Below are positions 45,609 through 57,758 of a stretch of 59,455 nt of DNA, piece after piece. Source of the DNA: Diplocarpon mali (lineage: Eukaryota > Ascomycota > Leotiomycetes > Helotiales > Drepanopezizaceae); assembly GCA_024741835.1 (NCBI GenBank), contig JAENRP010000274.1, forward strand, positions 1,177-60,631. The letters are read 5' to 3'. The notes beneath the pieces are model-generated. The model was not told where the DNA came from and made no database searches. It worked only from the letters and a program-made list of their open reading frames with translations. The translations under genes were made by a program, and so were the position numbers. Numbering within the stretch: position 1 is the stretch's first letter; each line of letters begins with the position of its first letter.

Positions 45609-48513
45609 GGTAGCTATTTTGGCTGGCAAAGTTGAATAATGCTATTGAGCAGGGAAGCAGCAAGAAAGCCTGGAGAAATTGGATTAAAAAAAAAGCCGGA
45701 AGCTAGTTAGTAACGCGATGATCAGTCTGAATAGCGGAAAACAGAATCGATTTGTTAAATTGAGATTCGTTTGAAAGTGATCCCAAAGAAGACAAGAGCA
45801 CCTTGTATCTGTGCTAAATATTCCTGTATAGGCAGAGCCTGATAGCCTTGCTGGGATTGTGTCAGATATCCGATTTCATAAAGGGAAGATTATCCTAAAA
45901 GACAAATTGAAGAAAATACCTCTTTGGTCTCAGGGGAAGGTTAGAGTGGCAGGGGCTAATGGGGATTCAAGTAAATAGTGGAGATGGAGGTAAGTATTCA
46001 GTGGGCGGATGAAGTAGAGGTGAGGGTAAAATGAGAGATATAAAACCTGTCCAAAGACTTTTATGAAAGCAGATTAGAAGAGGGATAGGCTTTGGTGGAG
46101 CCACCAGCACTTGAGAAATAGCTGTGTCCCTGGGAAGAGTGAGGTTGGGATTGAGATATGGTGTAGAGGAGAATATTTGGAGAGGGTGGAGAAGAACACT
46201 ATCTGCATATGGAAAGAAGGAGCTCGAGGCATCGTGAATTAAACCGCTTATCGAGTCTACTCGCAGATCAGGTTTTTGGAAGTTGCGCGGGCAGATCTGG
46301 GTGTTTGTGCTAAGCGAGTACTGCCAAGGAAAGAGTAAAGAATGGGGAAAAACTTCGCAGGAGAGTCAATGCTAGTTTGCAACGGGTAATTTGGCTCCAC
46401 TAGATGAGATCGATTGCACGATATCTACCGTGCAGATTTCTGTTGCGCCCAAAAACATTCCTCATACCTGCTGCTGTCCAAATTATAGCCGTTGTCAAAC
46501 TTGGAATTAGGATCTTGATCTTTTTCTAGTTTTCACAGGGAAAATGTCTACAAAGTGCTTGCATGGCTTTGTGATATACTGTCACACACAATTCTCATCG
46601 ATATCTTTGCCTTACCGCCTCGATTATCAACAGAACTTCGGCATTCTTCCGTTTGAATTTTGCAAGAGATTCCCCGCCGATCATCCCATTCTTCTCCATT
46701 GCTTCTAGCAACCATTATCTCTTTTGATTCGAGGACGAAGGTCGTCGCCACTGACAGACACATGATCAATGGTTCTAGCCTGCGATAGACATGACAGAGT
46801 CGGTAGCGCGAACATTCCACAAGTCGTGATCCAGATATTCTCCTTACAAAATTCACTAACCAGCGGTTACATTTCTCCACAACTCAGTGATTGGCAATAC
46901 AGCGAAAGATGATATCTGGCCCACCTTAATTGCTATGTAAGTAGCTGAGGTGTGTAAGAGAGACGACCAGTGACCCACATGGCCAATGGTTATTTTCAAA
47001 CGTGGGTATTGATCAAAGAATCCACTTTCAAAATGACTCAGAATATGTATACCAGTCTCTGGAGGCCATCCTCAGCCTACGAAACTCGCTTTGACCTGCG
47101 GATTTCGGATGCTATGCGGCACCGTGAATCTGACTGTAGATACTGTTGCTCTGAGCATTTGGCAATACGAAAAGATGAAAAGGAGCTTATAAGATGTACT
47201 GAAGTAGGATCTAGGATTCAAACTATGTACTTCTGAACAATCATCCACGGACAAAAGTTAAACCCCTCTCTCGACCTCATTATTCTTTGGCATTGGATCA
47301 TAGGCAGCAAGAGTGGGCAGACCAAAGGCAATAGAGGAATTTGAGAATTGAATCGTTGAGAAGAGGAGTTTGGGTGATGGTGAGAAAGTAGTTCGTACTG
47401 GGAAGCGAACTGGTAGTAATATGAGGTGTTTCATCCCAGCAGTAGAATATTGGAACAGGTGAACCATTGAAAGAGTGTATTCGATTAGAATCCGAACGAA
47501 GGAAGCATCTGAACAGTAAATAGCACGGCTGAGAAGACACTCTCTCAGGGGAGAGTGGGAACCTACACACGTATATACTCAGTGATTGATGATGGCAGAG
47601 CCGCCTGTTCCCCTCAGGCTTAGTTGGCCAAAAAAGCCTTCAGGCGGACGATAAGCATAATGTATCTGAGAGCGCATGTGTATGTGAAGCCATACTCGAT
47701 ACAAAATAGTAAATACAGTCCCCAACCAGACTTCCAACTGACGATCATGCGGCCTCACCACGTACATATATATATACTGAGATCGGTCCATAAATGGTTG
47801 CTTTGCTCAGGAAATGTCGTCATGTGGCTAGCCTTGCTTGAGGTGGTTGAGTTTGTGTTGTTGATGCAGCAGCCGTGTGAAGCTGGGTTTCTCGGCCTTC
47901 CAACCCAAGACCTGATATGTGAAAACTTTTCAGCCTGAGATGGCATTGCTGCTGAGCTTATTTGCAGCCGGTTCAGCCGAGTCTGGATTGTAAGCTGGCT
48001 CAGAACGCCAGCTTTGACTCATCCAAAGCAGATAGAGAAGGATCAGCGTTGGGTTCGGGTTTCGGGGGTTGTGAGGGGATGGAACTGGACAGCCGGAAAT
48101 CCCGAGTGTCCCAATAATAATCAACGCGTTGAATCTTTCGTTTAAGACCCAAGAAAACATACATCAAACCAATGATTTAAATTGTAAATATAATGATGAA
48201 AAGATCTCCCGAAGAACTCAAAAGGTGACTGCGCTAGTCTTGTCAGGGAACGTATTTCTTACCCTCAAATTGTACAAAGAACGTACGTTGCAAACACGTT
48301 TTGCACACCTTCTGTTCAGGGCTTCTTGGTTGAAGTTGCTGTGCACTACGTGCATGTTCATTCCTCTGTTTACACTGCATTCAGAATGCCAAAAACACCG
48401 ACCGCCATGTTATGAACTTTGACACCCACCCAACTCCGAGAACGCCATTGCTCTTGCACAACCGCTCAAATTATCTCATGTCTCATACGTCATGAAAATC
48501 TGCCAGAACCATT
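45609..48513. other. Long intergenic region, no supported gene
   Basis: 2.9 kb between the BTB-type gene (5' side) and the Hsp104 3' end. Frames such as 46548-46880 and 47298-47570 have no protein-like motif and no codon regularity that I can see. A short TATA run lies at 47765-47775. It may hold a non-coding RNA or decayed sequence, but nothing is visible. Confidence 0.45.
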
Positions 48514-51297
48514 CTAATCATAAAGATCCATATCACCGATTGCATCGTTGACATCTACAGCGTCGACCTCCATGTCATCCTCACTGGAAGTTTCAGAATC
48601 ATCATGATTCGAAAGAACCTTAATTCTGTTGTTATCCATAACCACTCTGGCTGTCTCTCCGTCCTTGATTGAACCTCTCAGAATCAAAACAGCCAACTTG
48701 TTCAGAACCTCGGTCTCAATGAGTCGAGCCAAAGGTCTTGCACCGTAACTTGGATGGTAACCAGCGCTTCCGAGCCAATCTCTGACAGCAGGCGAGCAGT
48801 CAATTTTCACATCTCTGCCATTGCTCGACAGACGCTTTTGGATTTCAGAAAGACGGACGTCAACGATCTTGCGGATCTCATTCTTAGATAGGCGGTTGAA
48901 GATAATGATCTCGCTGATACGGTTCAGGAATTCCGGTAAAAAGTAGTCCTCCAATGCCTTCTTGACCATGGCTCGCGTTGTGTCGTCGATCTTGCCGTTG
49001 GCAGTGGTGGCCCGTTGAAGGTACTCGGCACCAATATTGGAGGTCATGACGACAATACAGTTACGAGCATCGATGATACGTCCTTGGCCGTCGGTGATAC
49101 GACCATCATCCATAAGTTGAAGAAGTATCGTTAGAACCTCCTTGGCGGCCTTCTCAACCTCATCAAAAAGCAAGATAGAGAACGGCTTTCGGCGGAGAGC
49201 CTCGGTAAGTTGTCCACCAGCGTCGTGTCCGACGTATCCTGGAGGAGCACCAATCATACGACTGACTGTATGACGTTCTTGGTACTCGGACATGTCGAGT
49301 CGAATCATGGCCTTTGGGTCGTCGAACAGGAACTCCGCAAGAGCTTTAGTGAGAAGCGTCTTACCTGTACCGGAGGGCCCACAGAAGAGGAAACTTGGAG
49401 GTTGATTTGGATTGGCCAACCCAGATCTCTGAAGACGGATCTTGTCAGAAACAGCTTTGACACCTTCCCGCTGACCAACCACAACCTTGGACAAAGCCTT
49501 CTCCATGTGTAAGAGCTTATCCTTTTCCGTAGTCTTGAGCCTTGTGACGGGAATACCAGTGGCACGAGCGACGATCTCGTTGATCTGATCGGGACCAACA
49601 ATATCAGTGATGAGTGATCCGCCAGAATCCGGGTTATCTGAGCTCAATGCCTGGTCTGCAAAGAGTTTCTCCTTCTCTAATTGCTTGATGAAAGCCTCTT
49701 GCTCTGGGATGGCGTAGTATTGCAAGTCGGCAGCCTTCTGATCATCGCCCAAGCGCATGGCCTCGTCCTTCTTGACTCTGAGTTGATCGAGCTTGACCTT
49801 GGCTTCTTGAATAGATTTGCTGCGGTTCTTCTCGCTCTCGTACTTCTCCCGAAGAGGTCTGAGTTCCTCTTCAACATTGCTGGCGTCTTGTTTGGCCTGT
49901 GCAAGACGTGCCTTGGAAGCATCGTCCTTCTCCCTCGACAGGGCGTGGATTTCAATCTTCAATTGCTGTAGTCTTCTGTTGAGGTTGTCAAGGGCTTCAG
50001 GAAGTGATTCTCGCTCGGTCTTGACGGCAGATGCCGCCTCGTCGATGAGATCTACAGCCGAATCTGGAAGTCTTCTTTGGGTAAGATACCGGGCAGCCAG
50101 AGTCGCAGCAGCCACAATAGCGCCATCTGAAATCGTAATTCCATGATAAACTTCGTACTTTTCCTTTACTCCTCTTAGGATGGAGATGGTCTCCGGAACC
50201 GAAGGCTCTTTGACAATGACTTGCTGGAAACGTCTTTCAAACGCTGCATCCTTTTCGATGTACTTTCGGTATTCTGCAAGGGTTGTGGCTCCGATGCAGT
50301 GGAGTTGTCCTCGGGCCAGCATGGGCTTCAGCAAGTTGGCCGCATCCATGCCACCCTCGCCGCTAGATCCGGCGCCCATGAGAAGATGCATCTCGTCAAC
50401 GAATAGAACAATGAATTCCTTCGACTGCTCAATCTCGTTAAGAAGGCCCTTCATTCTCTCCTCGAATTCTCCCCTATACTTGCTGCCGGCGACGAGAGAA
50501 CCAACGTCTAGAGATAGCAATTTGCAAGCGGCGAGATTATCTGGAACATCATTGTTTACGATGCGCTGAGCAAGTCCCTCGACCACAGTTGTCTTTCCTA
50601 CGCCAGGCTCTCCGATCAAGACTGGGTTATTCTTGGTTCGTCTAGATAGGATCCTGACGACTCGTCGGATCTCCTCTTCTCTGCCGATAACCGGATCAAT
50701 CTTGCCTTCTCGTGCCATTGCAGTCATGTCGATGGTGAATTTCTTGAGATTCTCAAACTCTTCTTCGGTATCCGCGGTCTTCGAGTCCACTCTACGGGTA
50801 CCACGGATCTGCTGGACAGCATCCTGTAGGACCTTGACATTGGGAATATTGCCGTCTTTCAGCGCAGCCTGACAAGCGGAGTCCTCCGACAAGGCAATGA
50901 TCAAGTGATCCACTGCAATGAAAGAGTCCTTTTGTGTCTTTTGTAGTTCGTTGGCTTGCCTCAGTACCTTCGTAAATGATGGTGCCATAGAGATTTGGTC
51001 GGGTGGAGGATTCTGACTTGGTAATCGGACGAGAGCGCGGTTCAGAGCTCGTTGGAAGGCCTGAGGGTCACCATGAGCACGCTCGACGACTTGACGGAAG
51101 AGAGATTGCGATGCAGAGCCATGGGAGGCATTGACGGTGGCTTGCTGGTCTTTGGACTCGTCGACTGGGGGATCGAGTAGGCTTGAAGCGAGATGGAGGG
51201 GCAGAAGTTGCGGGTGAGCGTAAGACTCTGCGATCGCCATGGCATCGGACAGAGCTTTGCTTGCCCTGTCGGTGAAGTTCATATTGGAGGCCGACAT
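48514..51297 (-). CDS. HSP104: Heat-shock disaggregase Hsp104 (ClpB/Hsp100)
   Basis: One exon, 927 aa, full family length. Hsp104 is a hexameric AAA+ machine that threads aggregated proteins through its pore with Hsp70 help. The N-domain holds the Clp-N repeats ([34 protein letters not shown]). AAA-1 has Walker A GEPGVGKT at 229-236, Walker [11 protein letters not shown] and a pore loop [13 protein letters not shown] coiled-coil middle domain follows (about 410-530, [20 protein letters not shown]). AAA-2 has Walker A GPSGTGKT, pore loop GYVGHDAGG, Walker [11 protein letters not shown] and the terminal acidic tail [20 protein letters not shown], which ends in an acidic LYD-type end like other fungal Hsp104. 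Lack of introns suits expression under heat stress, when splicing fails (inference). It is divergent from mL67. Confidence 0.97.
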   Translation of the reverse strand: MSASNMNFTDRASKALSDAMAIAESYAHPQLLPLHLASSLLDPPVDESKDQQATVNASHGSASQSLFRQVVERAHGDPQAFQRALNRALVRLPSQNPPPDQISMAPSFTKVLRQANELQKTQKDSFIAVDHLIIALSEDSACQAALKDGNIPNVKVLQDAVQQIRGTRRVDSKTADTEEEFENLKKFTIDMTAMAREGKIDPVIGREEEIRRVVRILSRRTKNNPVLIGEPGVGKTTVVEGLAQRIVNNDVPDNLAACKLLSLDVGSLVAGSKYRGEFEERMKGLLNEIEQSKEFIVLFVDEMHLLMGAGSSGEGGMDAANLLKPMLARGQLHCIGATTLAEYRKYIEKDAAFERRFQQVIVKEPSVPETISILRGVKEKYEVYHGITISDGAIVAAATLAARYLTQRRLPDSAVDLIDEAASAVKTERESLPEALDNLNRRLQQLKIEIHALSREKDDASKARLAQAKQDASNVEEELRPLREKYESEKNRSKSIQEAKVKLDQLRVKKDEAMRLGDDQKAADLQYYAIPEQEAFIKQLEKEKLFADQALSSDNPDSGGSLITDIVGPDQINEIVARATGIPVTRLKTTEKDKLLHMEKALSKVVVGQREGVKAVSDKIRLQRSGLANPNQPPSFLFCGPSGTGKTLLTKALAEFLFDDPKAMIRLDMSEYQERHTVSRMIGAPPGYVGHDAGGQLTEALRRKPFSILLFDEVEKAAKEVLTILLQLMDDGRITDGQGRIIDARNCIVVMTSNIGAEYLQRATTANGKIDDTTRAMVKKALEDYFLPEFLNRISEIIIFNRLSKNEIRKIVDVRLSEIQKRLSSNGRDVKIDCSPAVRDWLGSAGYHPSYGARPLARLIETEVLNKLAVLILRGSIKDGETARVVMDNNRIKVLSNHDDSETSSEDDMEVDAVDVNDAIGDMDLYD

Positions 51298-51632
51298 AGT
51301 GTCAATGAGATCGGAGTGTGCGCAGCAATTTCTGCTGTTTGTCGACTTGCTATCGTGATGCGTCTCAAAAAAACCGTTATTATGTCGATTGGGAGGAAAG
51401 CTTAGCTCAAATACTTTTGCGACTGTCCAACAGCACAGTTTATGTTGGCATTGACTTTACCTCAAAGGACGCAATACCCTTGATATTAGTAAGAGTGCCC
51501 CAAGATGAACATATGCAGAACTTCATGCAGAGTGACGAGATGATTCCACGACAGTCTGGTGTTGTCTCGAAAATGCTCGAATCGGAAGTTCCTGGCAACT
51601 ACTAGAGCCTTCCAAACTTTGGCGGGGTGGGA

Positions 51633-51640
51633 GAAGATTC
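51633..51640. promoter_or_regulatory. Candidate heat-shock element GAAGATTC
   Basis: A perfect two-unit GAAnnTTC about 340 bp upstream of the HSP104 start. Two units are the minimum for Hsf1 binding, so support is modest. Confidence 0.35.
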
Positions 51641-51839
51641 ACGCACCATGATTGGCGCCCGCTGTCAGCCTTGCTCTGCACAGTCAACAGTCTCCCAGTC
51701 TGTACGGCAGTACCTCTACACGATTATGTCACCGCCTTCACAAGCTTAGGGTGTAGCCAGGGGGGGTTTTATATACACCCTCGGTAAAAGAATCGCAAAA
51801 CAGCAAACCCATCGCGAGTATGTATTCTAAACACGACTA

Positions 51840-51852
51840 TTCCAAGGCGTTC
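51840..51852. promoter_or_regulatory. Candidate gapped heat-shock element TTC-n7-TTC
   Basis: Two TTC units start 10 bp apart, the spacing of a gap-type heat-shock element, about 550 bp upstream of HSP104. The middle GAA unit is not present. Confidence 0.25.
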
Positions 51853-52180
51853 ACGATGGACTGCTCCCTGACTCTAGCGCCTCTGGCATCTGAGAGATGA
51901 GAAAAATGGAAGCTATAATGGCAGCCAAAAGGCGCTAATACCCAAGTATTAGAGCGGGAGTAAAAAGCCGAAGTTGGGAATTCTGCCATTTATTCTGCCG
52001 TATGTGACAAACGAAAAGGCGGTGGCATAATGGGTACTGTCACGAGGCAGCTCTAGGACATCCAGACGCTAGTTGTGGATCAAGTTGCACAACACTCAAT
52101 CACCGCATAAACTCGTAGTGCGTTGGGCTCGCCGAGAATCTCTTATTTGGTAGTTACCGTGCCGCCACCCACACTCCGCG

Positions 52181-53646
52181 ATGAGACTCAAACAAATAAA
52201 TCCAGGCGAGCTAGCCCGACGAGCCCAACAAGCATCAGAGTCGGTCGTCATATCTCAGGCTGCCAAAATCGCAGCACGAAGAGCGAATCCCAATCCGAGT
52301 ACAGTGACGGCGAAGCCAGAACACGGCCAGCACATATTCGTCCTCAATCATCTACAGAAGAACCATGTGGTTTACTCGCTCACCAAAGTTTTGAATGTGT
52401 AGTTGTCTTTTCGGCAGTTTCTAGTTGTTGATGCTTATACCATTGATAGAATAATGCCGCTCTTGCCCAACTACCCTTCAATGGCAAGAAATCCGTACCG
52501 GCAGCGATCCGCAAAGACCTCTGGCATCCCATGGCCCAAATCAAATTCCCGGAAGGCTCGGGTGCAATTGGTCTCTCGACTTTCCAGAAGCTGCGCGAGT
52601 ACAGGAAACGCCACGAGTTGGAATGGGGCGACGAGATCTACTATGACCCCGACAAGGAGCATAAGGGCGACGAAGAAAGGAAAGGTGGTGTGCGGTCGCG
52701 CAAGGATAGGAACAAGATGATATGTGATCAGAAGGCAAATAGCATTGCTGATATCGCGGCGGTGCTGAATCGACTGGCTGCCCCTGGGACCACTGTTGCA
52801 CTGCCGGAAGAAGACGGGGAAGGTGAAGGAGATCTTCCCTTACAGGACGGTGCTGTAGCAAAAGCAGAAGAAGTTAAGGCAGCTAAGGGAAAGCCGCTCT
52901 TAAATATTGGCCTGGTTGGTGAAGGATCCGGGACCCAAGTTGAGATCCTGTGGCGAGACTTGCATGACGCAGAATTTGCGAGCACGTGGGAATCGAACAT
53001 CGAGCACGGTTTGCTGCCGACAACGAGCGAGGAGAAGCAGCGACCAGCGCAAGGCAGACTTAGACCCGAGGCACCAGCCATCAGAAGGGAATTAGAAGCG
53101 GATTCTGGCACGGAAAAACGGGAGGCATCGAGTAAGCTGGAGAAGGACGCAGCTACAGCCAGCAAGCAGGCGAGATTTGAAGTCATGCCAGAAGAAAAGC
53201 GGGCAGAATACCGGGGAGAGGGATTGGCTACTAGACAGGGCCAGGAGAAGAAAAGACTGGCGCGCGAGGCATACATTCGGAAGCAAGCAGAGAGCAAGGC
53301 AAAGTGGCTTGCTATGACAGAGGAGGAGCGCCTTGAAAGAAAAAGAGTACATGCAGCCAGAAAGCTGGCCAGAATAAAAGCTATGGAAGAATCGCAGCAA
53401 TTGATGCCCTCGAGCGGAGCAGCAGTATTGACTACTGGGGCGTCCCGGGTCCGGAAAAGGATGGCGCGGGAGGTATATATTCGGAAGCAAGCAGAGAGCA
53501 AGGCGAAGTGGAACGCTCTGACCGAAGAACAACGGCAGGCAATGCGAAATACTGCCGCAGCCAGGAAGAAGGCAGCTGTCGAAGCCCAAGCGATTAAACA
53601 GGCCGAGAAGGAAGCGTTCGGCGGACTGAATGAAGAGAAGAGGTAG
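52181..53646 (+). CDS. MHR1: Mitochondrial large-subunit ribosomal protein mL67 (Mhr1)
   Basis: Two exons, 52181-52396 and 52450-53646, 470 aa. The core is in the first about 165 residues: PGELARRAQQASE, then GQHIFVLNHLQKNHVVYSLT, KVLNNNAALAQLPFNGKKSV, PAAIRKDLWHPMAQIKFPEG and STFQKLREYRKRHELEWGDE. Yeast Mhr1 is a mitoribosome protein also linked to mitochondrial DNA recombination and transcription. The intron donor is GTGTAG, unusual, but the joined protein VLN-NNAALAQLPF is right for the family. The protein is about twice the yeast length: the C-terminal half is Lys/Glu/Ala-rich and carries two copies of a roughly 45-residue unit centred on YIRKQAESKAKW (about 53251-53390 and 53455-53595). 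Its 3' end converges on the sulfotransferase-like gene. Confidence 0.9.
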
Positions 53647-53951
53647 AGAGCCCAGAGGGAGCTTGCGCAGATCGCGGGAGCAGGCTGCTGAAATACGGGC
53701 AGTCATCGGACGCGGGGGGTGCCGGTGCTCTGGTTGTTGGTGTAGACCCGGGATGGGACTTTTCGTGATGGTTTGTACCACATGTGTATATGTAAGATTG
53801 GTTTCAAAAGTCATACTATCTGCTCCTCTGCATGCCATTCATTGATCAGAAGACTCTACAAAATGCATATTTCGTAACCACCCATCTCCTCATCCTCCAC
53901 GTTCTCCTGTTCCTGCAATTCTCCCATCATTTGAGAGGCACGGATCCTCCG
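53647..53951. other. Convergent spacer
   Basis: 305 bp between mL67 and the sulfotransferase-like gene; presumed 3' UTRs, no gene seen. Confidence 0.5.
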
Positions 53952-55482
53952 TCAGACCTGGATCGCGAAAGACTTCAAGTACTCATAATCCGGCAGATTC
54001 GCTTGCACGCACTCCCTGATGACCCGCGCACCCTCCTCGCCGTATTTCTCCTTCCACTCCTGGTCTTCAGCTTCGACAGTTCTGGTCTTCTTTTTCTTGT
54101 AAAACTAAAGATTAGCATCGGTCCTCAACGCCACATCCTCCATGCCAGGAGCTAAGCATACGGAAATGTGAGTCTCACATGAGCAGCGCTTCTCGGCTTC
54201 AGCGACTTGCTGTTGATGGCATCATCGTGGAAACCCCTCCACTTCTCAAACGCCTCTCTCGCTCTCTGGTGGTCTTCCTCCGTATCCCAGATCAGCATAT
54301 CGGGAGTGTAATCAATCCCAACTTCCTTGCAATATGCCGAGACAATACCCTCTGGATCGTCGAGCAAATCATCAGCATCGATGACGGTAATGCTGACTTC
54401 TCCACTCGCCAAGTCTCCATGTTTACCAGCTTGAGCGGGCCCGACTTGCTCTTCTCTGATGAGAAAGTCGAAGACACGGCGCAGTTCATCGTACCCAGCT
54501 TCCGAGGGCATGAAGCTGTAGAAGCCGGTTACGGAGTCCAGGGGAGGGATTGTACAGCGGTAGTAAGAGGGGATGCTGTAGCGCGGGTGTCGGATGAGGA
54601 AAGTGAAGTGGAATTGCTTCAGGATCTCGGCCGGGACGACGGTAGGGTTTCCTGGTTCGGCGGCGGTCTCGTCCAGGTGCGATGCCGTGTGATGACCGTG
54701 TGTGTGGCCGTTGGTGGCCCCGTTGGTTCCATTTGTCTCGCCGTTGGTGCCAACACCCTTCTTAGCGCTCCTTCCTCCGAGGGATGGGGCGATGCTAGCT
54801 AGCTTGCCCTCTGGGGGGACCAGGTAGTGGATGATGTCCTTGATGAAGAGTCGTTTGCCCTGCACTTATAAGTGTCTGCATCGTCTCGACCGGGAAGCGG
54901 AAGCGGGCGCTGGTTTAGCAAACGGAGAGTGGGAAAGTCAATAGATGGGAGACGACCGGCAGTCTTGGGTAACATAGTAGTATTTTCTTTCCGTTATGCC
55001 AACTCGTCCAGGCAGGCCTAATTTGCCAAGGGGAAAAGGACATGTAAAGAATATATCGAACGCTAAGAGGTTAGATCTGCACTGCTGACAACTGCAGCAC
55101 TTGCTTTGAGATGTGTGGGTTTAGGTCCGTCTATGAAATTGATGTGGTAAACACGGGGATCGCAAAGTAGACGGGCTCAATCGAACCTCTTTGCCTTCGC
55201 GTTCGATCCTCTCGAATACAGTTCTGAAGGTGCTGTTCGCAAATCCACTCTCTTCGCGAGCTTTCTCATCGTCACCGTATCTAGTACTCAGACGCTCCGG
55301 GCCAAAATAGAAGGCATCGCCAAATGGTTCGTGGACGCATTTGAGCTTATCTTGGCAGGTCATGAAAACCTGCCAGAGGCTGTTAGTCATGAAGTTATCA
55401 ACCAACGAGACCTCCCTACCCTTTCGAAGGCAGTGCTGCAAGCCCTCGGATGGGTAGCAACAAAGATGGCTTTAGTAGACAT
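53952..55482 (-). CDS. Fungal P-loop sulfotransferase-like protein
   Basis: Four exons, 55482-55420, 55369-55187, 54859-54179 and 54095-53952, all meeting in phase 0, 356 aa. The first exon encodes MSTKAIFVATHPRACSTAFE, a first strand and P-loop-like HPRACST as in the PAPS-binding loop of sulfotransferases. Then come CVHEPFGDAFYFGPERLSTR, KRLFIKDIIHYLVPPEG, HFTFLIRHPRYSIPSYYRCT (the 3'-phosphate-binding RHP region), a DELRRVFDFL helix, ITVIDADDLLDDPEG, FEKWRGFHDDAINS and a terminal DYEYLKSFAIQV. The arrangement is that of a common ascomycete family annotated as P-loop NTPase or sulfotransferase; donor and acceptor are not proven. A low-complexity loop of NGETNGTNGATNGHTHG type sits near residues 105-125. 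The third intron is long, about 330 nt. Confidence 0.85.
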
Positions 55483-56439
55483 GGTTTCCGAGTTTTATAA
55501 GCCGCGGACGTAGGAGCAGTCTGTATTCCAAGAAAAGCTCGGTATTCCTTCTTTTCAACTGACCTGACTGATTCCAGGTGAAGTTTTCGAGAATATCGAT
55601 GTTACTCCACAGGAATTATTGAAGATTGAAATGTAGATCTCTCGGGAGCAACAGAGAAGGACGGGAGGAGAGAGGGTGGGGGGGGAGGGGGGTGGACACT
55701 TTATAGTAATCGGTAAATTAAGCAGGAAAGAGTAGATCCGGGCGCTACTGCACTAGCAAGAGGGATGTGACATGACTGGACTGGACCTGATCTGAGGTGG
55801 AACGCCAACAAGTTCTATCAACGAACGGTACAGCATGTGGACACGGCACTTGCGCTGGTGCATCAGGACCATTGATCATAATAAGCTGTTGGGGAGAGAC
55901 GGACCGGTCCGTCTGCTGTGGAGGTGAAAGGCCAGAGGGAGAAGAGAAGAGGGGATAGAGGGCGTAGAAGGGGAAGAAGGGGAAGAAGAGGAGGATGGCG
56001 AGGTGCGAGGTGCGAGGTATGTCGGGAAACTGGGACGTCAGAGGGGGAAGGGATACCTCTGAGCTTCCACTCAATACCTGTAAGCTGTGGTAACCTGTGA
56101 CCTGCATCTCGCCCCTTTGGCTAAACGTCGGCCAATTCCTCAAGAGATATTCGAGGTGGGTACAGTAGGGTACCAGGTACAACCGAACAGGTACGCAGGT
56201 GGTCATTGTACCGCTCTAGCTAACATTGATCGCGTGTATGTGTGTGTGTGGGTGGCACGGTGATGGAAGAGGGTGGTGGAGGCCATTTTGCCGCAGTCCG
56301 TGATAGTGTCAAAGCATGAATTCGACTCCCAGCTTCGGACCTCTGAGCCTCGATCGATCTAGCTTTGGGATCAAGGCAAGAGGTCGACACTTGGAGGGAT
56401 CACGAGAAGGGGAGGGAGGGAGAGGAAGCCGAAGGGAAG

Positions 56440-56535
56440 GTATGTATGTATGTATGTATGTATATATATGTATATATATGTATATATATGTATATATATG
56501 TATATATATGTATATATATGTATATATGTATGTAT
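56440..56535. repeat. GTAT / GTATATATAT microsatellite
   Basis: A GTAT run turns into about six copies of the 10-bp unit GTATATATAT and back to GTAT. It creates false Tyr/Ile/His-rich open frames on both strands. Confidence 0.95.
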
Positions 56536-57732
56536 GCCTTCTAGAGGATGCAGAGGATGCGGCACGCCAATGCAGGTGGTTTTGGGAGGGAAATGCTTCG
56601 CTTCGCTTGGCTTCGCTTTCGAATTCCACCTACCTACCTCTGTGCCGTAAGGTAAGCTACGAGGTAGATAGAAGCCACTGCGGGTGCTCCAGGTTCCGTT
56701 TGAAGGTGACGGTGACAATCCTTAAATCAGGGACCTACCTCGCAACAGAACCGTAAAGAGGAAAGCAAAGCCCCCGAGCCAGCGCCCTCATTTGCTCCCG
56801 AACGAATGTTGCCTTGTTTACATGCCTCTCGGTACCTTCCTACCCTACCTACCTTTTCTACATTACCTGCAGCGATCACCTACCGTGCTCTTCTTACCTG
56901 ACAGACAAGTCTTCTCTTGGTCGCCTGAAGCCGGGCCAAGGTCGGCGTCAGCTCTTTACATTGCTAATCTTGTACAGATTTAAGTACGGGTCTAGGCAGC
57001 TCTCTCTGTGGCCCTGGAAGATCTCTCAAGCAGGAGATGCTTGGCTCATCGCTTTCGTTCTGCCCACGGGTACCTTTCGTAAGGTACCTCCTACACAGTG
57101 CCGTTGGTGCAGTCCTTCAGCACTGCTCCAGAACACCAGGTAATACCGTAACAAACTATCTAGGTAGGTAGATACGTATACTTTATCGAGTACCTACCTA
57201 CCCACCAACAGGTAGTGTGCCTTGAGGGACCTATATGTTCCATGTACATACGAAATCTTTGCCCCGGCGGCCCTACGCAGCTGTCCCGTAAAACCGGAGT
57301 GCCGAGCTCCAAGAAAAGGTAATATAAGACAGATCTTATAGTGAAATAGAGTATAAAAGAGAGTAGAGTATAGTTGTATTGTAAAGTCTGCCCTTCTACG
57401 GAGGGCTGGTACCATAACTAGATTCCCTTGAATTACCTCCCATTCCCCGTCCCTCTAATCTTATGGAACTCGCCGAACGGAATATCCCGCCGGTGACATT
57501 GGCTATAAACCCCTCCGGGATGCCTTTGAATCATATCAGGTTCCTATATGTGTTGCATTTATAGGATGATCCTTAAGACAAGGGGACATGGTGTTATTGA
57601 TATACTCTGCGTACTAACAATTCTTGAGTTCATTCTTGGGGCCTACTTTACAAATGAGTATAGAGAGTTCCAAGTAGTAGGGCTATTTCAAGGACCATTT
57701 AAGGGTCTGCTGTAGTCGAGAGTGGAGAGTTC

Positions 57733-57758
57733 ATTATATATATATATATATATATATC
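57733..57758. repeat. (AT)n microsatellite
   Basis: An uninterrupted AT dinucleotide run of about 25 bases. Confidence 0.9.

Larger units (their letters stand above)
51298..52180. other. Divergent promoter region of HSP104 and mL67
   Basis: 883 bp between divergent starts. It contains two candidate heat-shock elements (annotated) and an AGGGG stress-type box near 51759. A plus-strand frame at 51318-51605 is probably spurious. Confidence 0.5.

Noticed and set aside
49210..50872. Several plus-strand open frames opposite HSP104
   Set aside because: They are antisense shadows of a strongly coding, fully recognised gene.
52728..53838. Minus-strand frames of about 250 codons opposite mL67
   Set aside because: Ser/Leu/Cys-rich antisense shadows caused by the Lys/Glu/Ala codon bias of the mL67 tail.
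54179..54802. Plus-strand 207-codon frame
   Set aside because: Antisense shadow of exon 3 of the sulfotransferase-like gene, whose exon chain is in phase throughout.
56440..56535. Tyr/Ile-rich open frames on both strands
   Set aside because: They are direct translations of the GTATATATAT microsatellite.
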